DNA from: Ryuthela nishihirai
Lineage: Eukaryota > Arthropoda > Arachnida > Araneae > Heptathelidae
DNA: 64,000 bases
Assembly (NCBI GenBank): GCA_038380435.1
Contig: JAWZYU010000025.1
Span: forward strand, 27,256,707 to 27,320,706
Reading direction: 5' to 3'
In this document: positions 62,110 to 64,000 of the stretch, piece after piece
How the letters are laid out: every line of letters starts with the position of its first letter
Position numbering within the stretch: position 1 is the first letter of the stretch
Translations under genes and position numbers: made by a program
The notes under the pieces: model-generated
Seen by the model: only the letters and a program-made list of their open reading frames with translations
Database searches by the model: none
Told to the model about the DNA's origin: nothing

Positions 62110-63170
62110 AATCAACCACCCAATCTCCTAAGACATAAGATAGCTATACTCTTACAATGGAATTGTGGATTCACAGGAATTTTGACGATATTAAGGTCCT
62201 CCTGAAGGCACATAAGCCCATCTGCATCCTGAAGGAGACATACTTGCAGACTGCCAATGATCCCACAAACCAGCACTTCTCTCTTGTCTGCCAGGCATGG
62301 AATGGAGATGGTCCAGCTTGCAGGGCTACCACCATCTCGTGAGCAACCATTCTCCATTCCAGGCATACCCCTCACCACCAACATAGAGGCAGTTGCCATT
62401 CACCTCTTTATGGGATTTTCATTAACTGTTTGCTCCATTTATCTACCGTCCAGAAGTACTGTTTTCTTGGAAGACCTTGATGGTCTCGTCTCGCAGCTGC
62501 CATCCCCCTTCCTCATCATGGGGAATTTCAATGGATATAGTCCACTTTGGGGCAGTGCTGACTCCAACAGAAGGGGTGGGGTCCTGGAGCAGTGACTCCT
62601 GGATCCATCACTCTCCCTGAACATTGGTGTCAGCACATGCTTCCACTCCCTGACCTGCACATTCATTTACCATTTGTTCCTCCTTAATCCTTCTGCTTTT
62701 TACATGAGAGGTTGAGGACAACCTTTTAGGAAGTGATTGCCTCCCTGTGATGTGTACCATCTCCCGTGTTGAAGCTTGAACCCCTTCAAATGTATCACAA
62801 TGGAGGCTGAATTGGGCTGACTGGAGTGACTTTGAACTGCTTTGCAAGTTCGATGAACTCTTGGTCAGCCAGGGACCAATCAGTGATACAGTGGCAGAGA
62901 TGTACTGTATCGTCCATGCAGCTGCCTCGACAATTCCTCGAACTGGTTTCCACAATTTCCAAAACCGTGGTGAAATCCCTACTGCATTGCAGCTCATAAG
63001 GCTCAGAACAAAGCTTGGGGTTTTTTTTCCCCCGAGGTATCTGACATCCCCCAACCTTGAAGCATTTAAACGCGACATGGCGAAAGTCTGTTTCATGTTT
63101 GTGCCAGAGCCAGAAGGAATCTTGGATCAAATACATGTCTTCTTTCACCCACATGACCAGTGACAGAGAG
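62110..63170 (+). mobile_element. Jockey-like LINE endonuclease fragment
   Basis: Plus-strand pieces in several frames read L-Q-W-N-C near 62155, K-A-H-K-P-I-C-I-L-K-E near 62210, A-V-A-I-H-L, and L-I-M-G-N-F-N-G-Y-S-P-L-W-G-S near 62515, the apurinic-type endonuclease motif with the catalytic Asp of GDFN changed to Asn. Later pieces (62820-63110) resemble the region between endonuclease and reverse transcriptase. It breaks off at about 63170 without the transcriptase. Confidence 0.65.
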
Positions 63171-63718
63171 AAATGATGATATACCTTTTGTTTTTAACAC
63201 ATAATGACAAGTTTAGACAAGCTTTCAAACAAATTAGTTCATTAACTTCGAGGAATGATTGGAAATTTACAGACATGCCAAGAACTTTTTGAATGTGCCT
63301 ATAAAATGCTCCCTAAATAAAATCGTGGTAAAGGGGCAAATCATTGGCACCTATGTGAACCTCTTAACTGTCACAATATACCACTAAAGTTTTAAATTTC
63401 TACCATAAATAGATCATTTGCATAAAGTTTTTAATTTCTCTACTGCTTTAGGGCACTATTAAAGCTATTAAAAAGTGCTTATTGTAATTGCTCATCAATA
63501 CCTATGTAATCCAAAAAGAATTTTTAAATTGTCAAAAAGTAAAAGAGTTGAATGTCTATAGATAGGTGATAAAGTAAAATATTAATACAGGTGACAAAGT
63601 AAAATTATTATATTATTTTTTTTTAAACAAGCTAAAAAAAGTGAAGTAACAAAAACCATTTTTGTTTTTCTTATAATCATTTCAATTACTTAATGTATCA
63701 CTTATTATGTAGTATATA
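63171..63718. other. AT-rich stretch, nothing recognised
   Basis: No gene or repeat supported. Confidence 0.4.
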
Positions 63719-64000
63719 CACAGTTGTATCAGAATAATATGACCACCTACCTAATAATGGGAATAACCACCCTTGGCCCCTGATGACAGCGGTGAAACGA
63801 CGTGGCATGGATGCAATGAGGCCCTGGAAGGTTGCCAGAGGCACACTTGCCCATTCAGACTCCAGCAGAACACAGAGGTTCCAGAGATGACGTGGTTGTG
63901 AGTCCGCATGGCAAACCTGTCGATCCAAATGGTCCCACAAGTGCTCTATGGGATTGAGGTCGAGCGATTTCACTGGCCAAAGGACAATGGAGACATTGTT
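63719..64000 (-). mobile_element. Tc1-like transposase, C-terminal end, runs off the window
   Basis: The terminal repeat ACACAGTTGTATCAGAATAATATGACC begins at 63719. The minus-strand open frame 63973-63698 reads S-L-D-L-N-P-I-E-H-L-W-D (third acidic catalytic residue Glu) and S-M-P-R-R-F-T-A-V-I-R-G, the usual end of Tc1 transposases. This copy is uninterrupted as far as seen and is the best preserved of the family here. Confidence 0.85.

Noticed and set aside
1..64000. CRISPR array or prokaryotic operons
   Set aside because: No direct-repeat/spacer arrays of CRISPR type, no ribosome-binding sites and no long intact bacterial-style ORFs; spliced exons and SINEs show eukaryotic DNA.

Overview
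The window reads as intron-rich, AT-rich nuclear DNA of an invertebrate, most likely an arthropod. No prokaryotic-style gene packing is present. Spliced exons with GT/AG borders are separated by kilobases of introns filled with tRNA-derived SINEs, Tc1/mariner, hAT, Helitron and LINE relics and many foldback elements. The arthropod guess rests mainly on the transposon mix (Tc1/mariner relics, a Jockey-like LINE, and a decayed TIR element carrying a 'ERFHQDI' ORF that I associate with arthropod genomes). It is not proven, and I cannot name the species.

I can support one host gene. It lies on the + strand from about 26.1-28.2 kb to at least 58.8 kb and is open at its 3' end. Joining exons by splice signals and reading phase gives one continuous frame of about 395-416 codons. 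In order it holds: one of two alternative first exons (26149-26278 or 28217-28235); a BCL11-type C2HC zinc finger (exon at 32184); a basic, SP-rich NLS linker (41477); a basic helix, a long Asp/Glu tract and the first six cysteines of a CXXC zinc finger (46927); the last two CXXC cysteines (51362); and an HP1-like chromodomain split over two exons (52943 and 58624). I do not recognise this C2HC + CXXC + chromodomain combination as a characterised family. It looks like a nuclear reader that couples DNA/CpG recognition to histone methyl-lysine recognition.

Layout: 1-26 kb is non-genic as far as I can see. It holds SINEs of two families, pieces of one Tc1-like family, a GC-rich block of unknown origin (3.3-4.2 kb), foldback elements (7.1, 8.9, 10.5, 15.0 kb), an internally deleted mariner (16.2-17.1 kb) and a 290-bp tandem array (18.2-19.2 kb). 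From 26 to 32 kb lie the two first exons, a 90-bp minisatellite (29.4-30.07 kb) and a striking cluster of RFX, octamer, CRE and YY1-type motifs (30.37-30.55 kb). The 9-kb intron at 32.4-41.5 kb holds a Helitron relic, a 2-kb long-inverted-repeat element and a mariner relic that carries a roughly 142-bp copy of the gene's own downstream exon-intron junction. The 41.8-58.6 kb introns hold the ERFHQDI element, two more foldback elements, SINEs and a Tc3/mariner relic with a 163-bp internal duplication. After the last exon seen (58786) come a LINE reverse transcriptase (- strand), a Jockey-like endonuclease fragment (+ strand) and the end of another Tc1-like element that runs off the window.

All gene functions are inferred from motifs. 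No similarity search was run.
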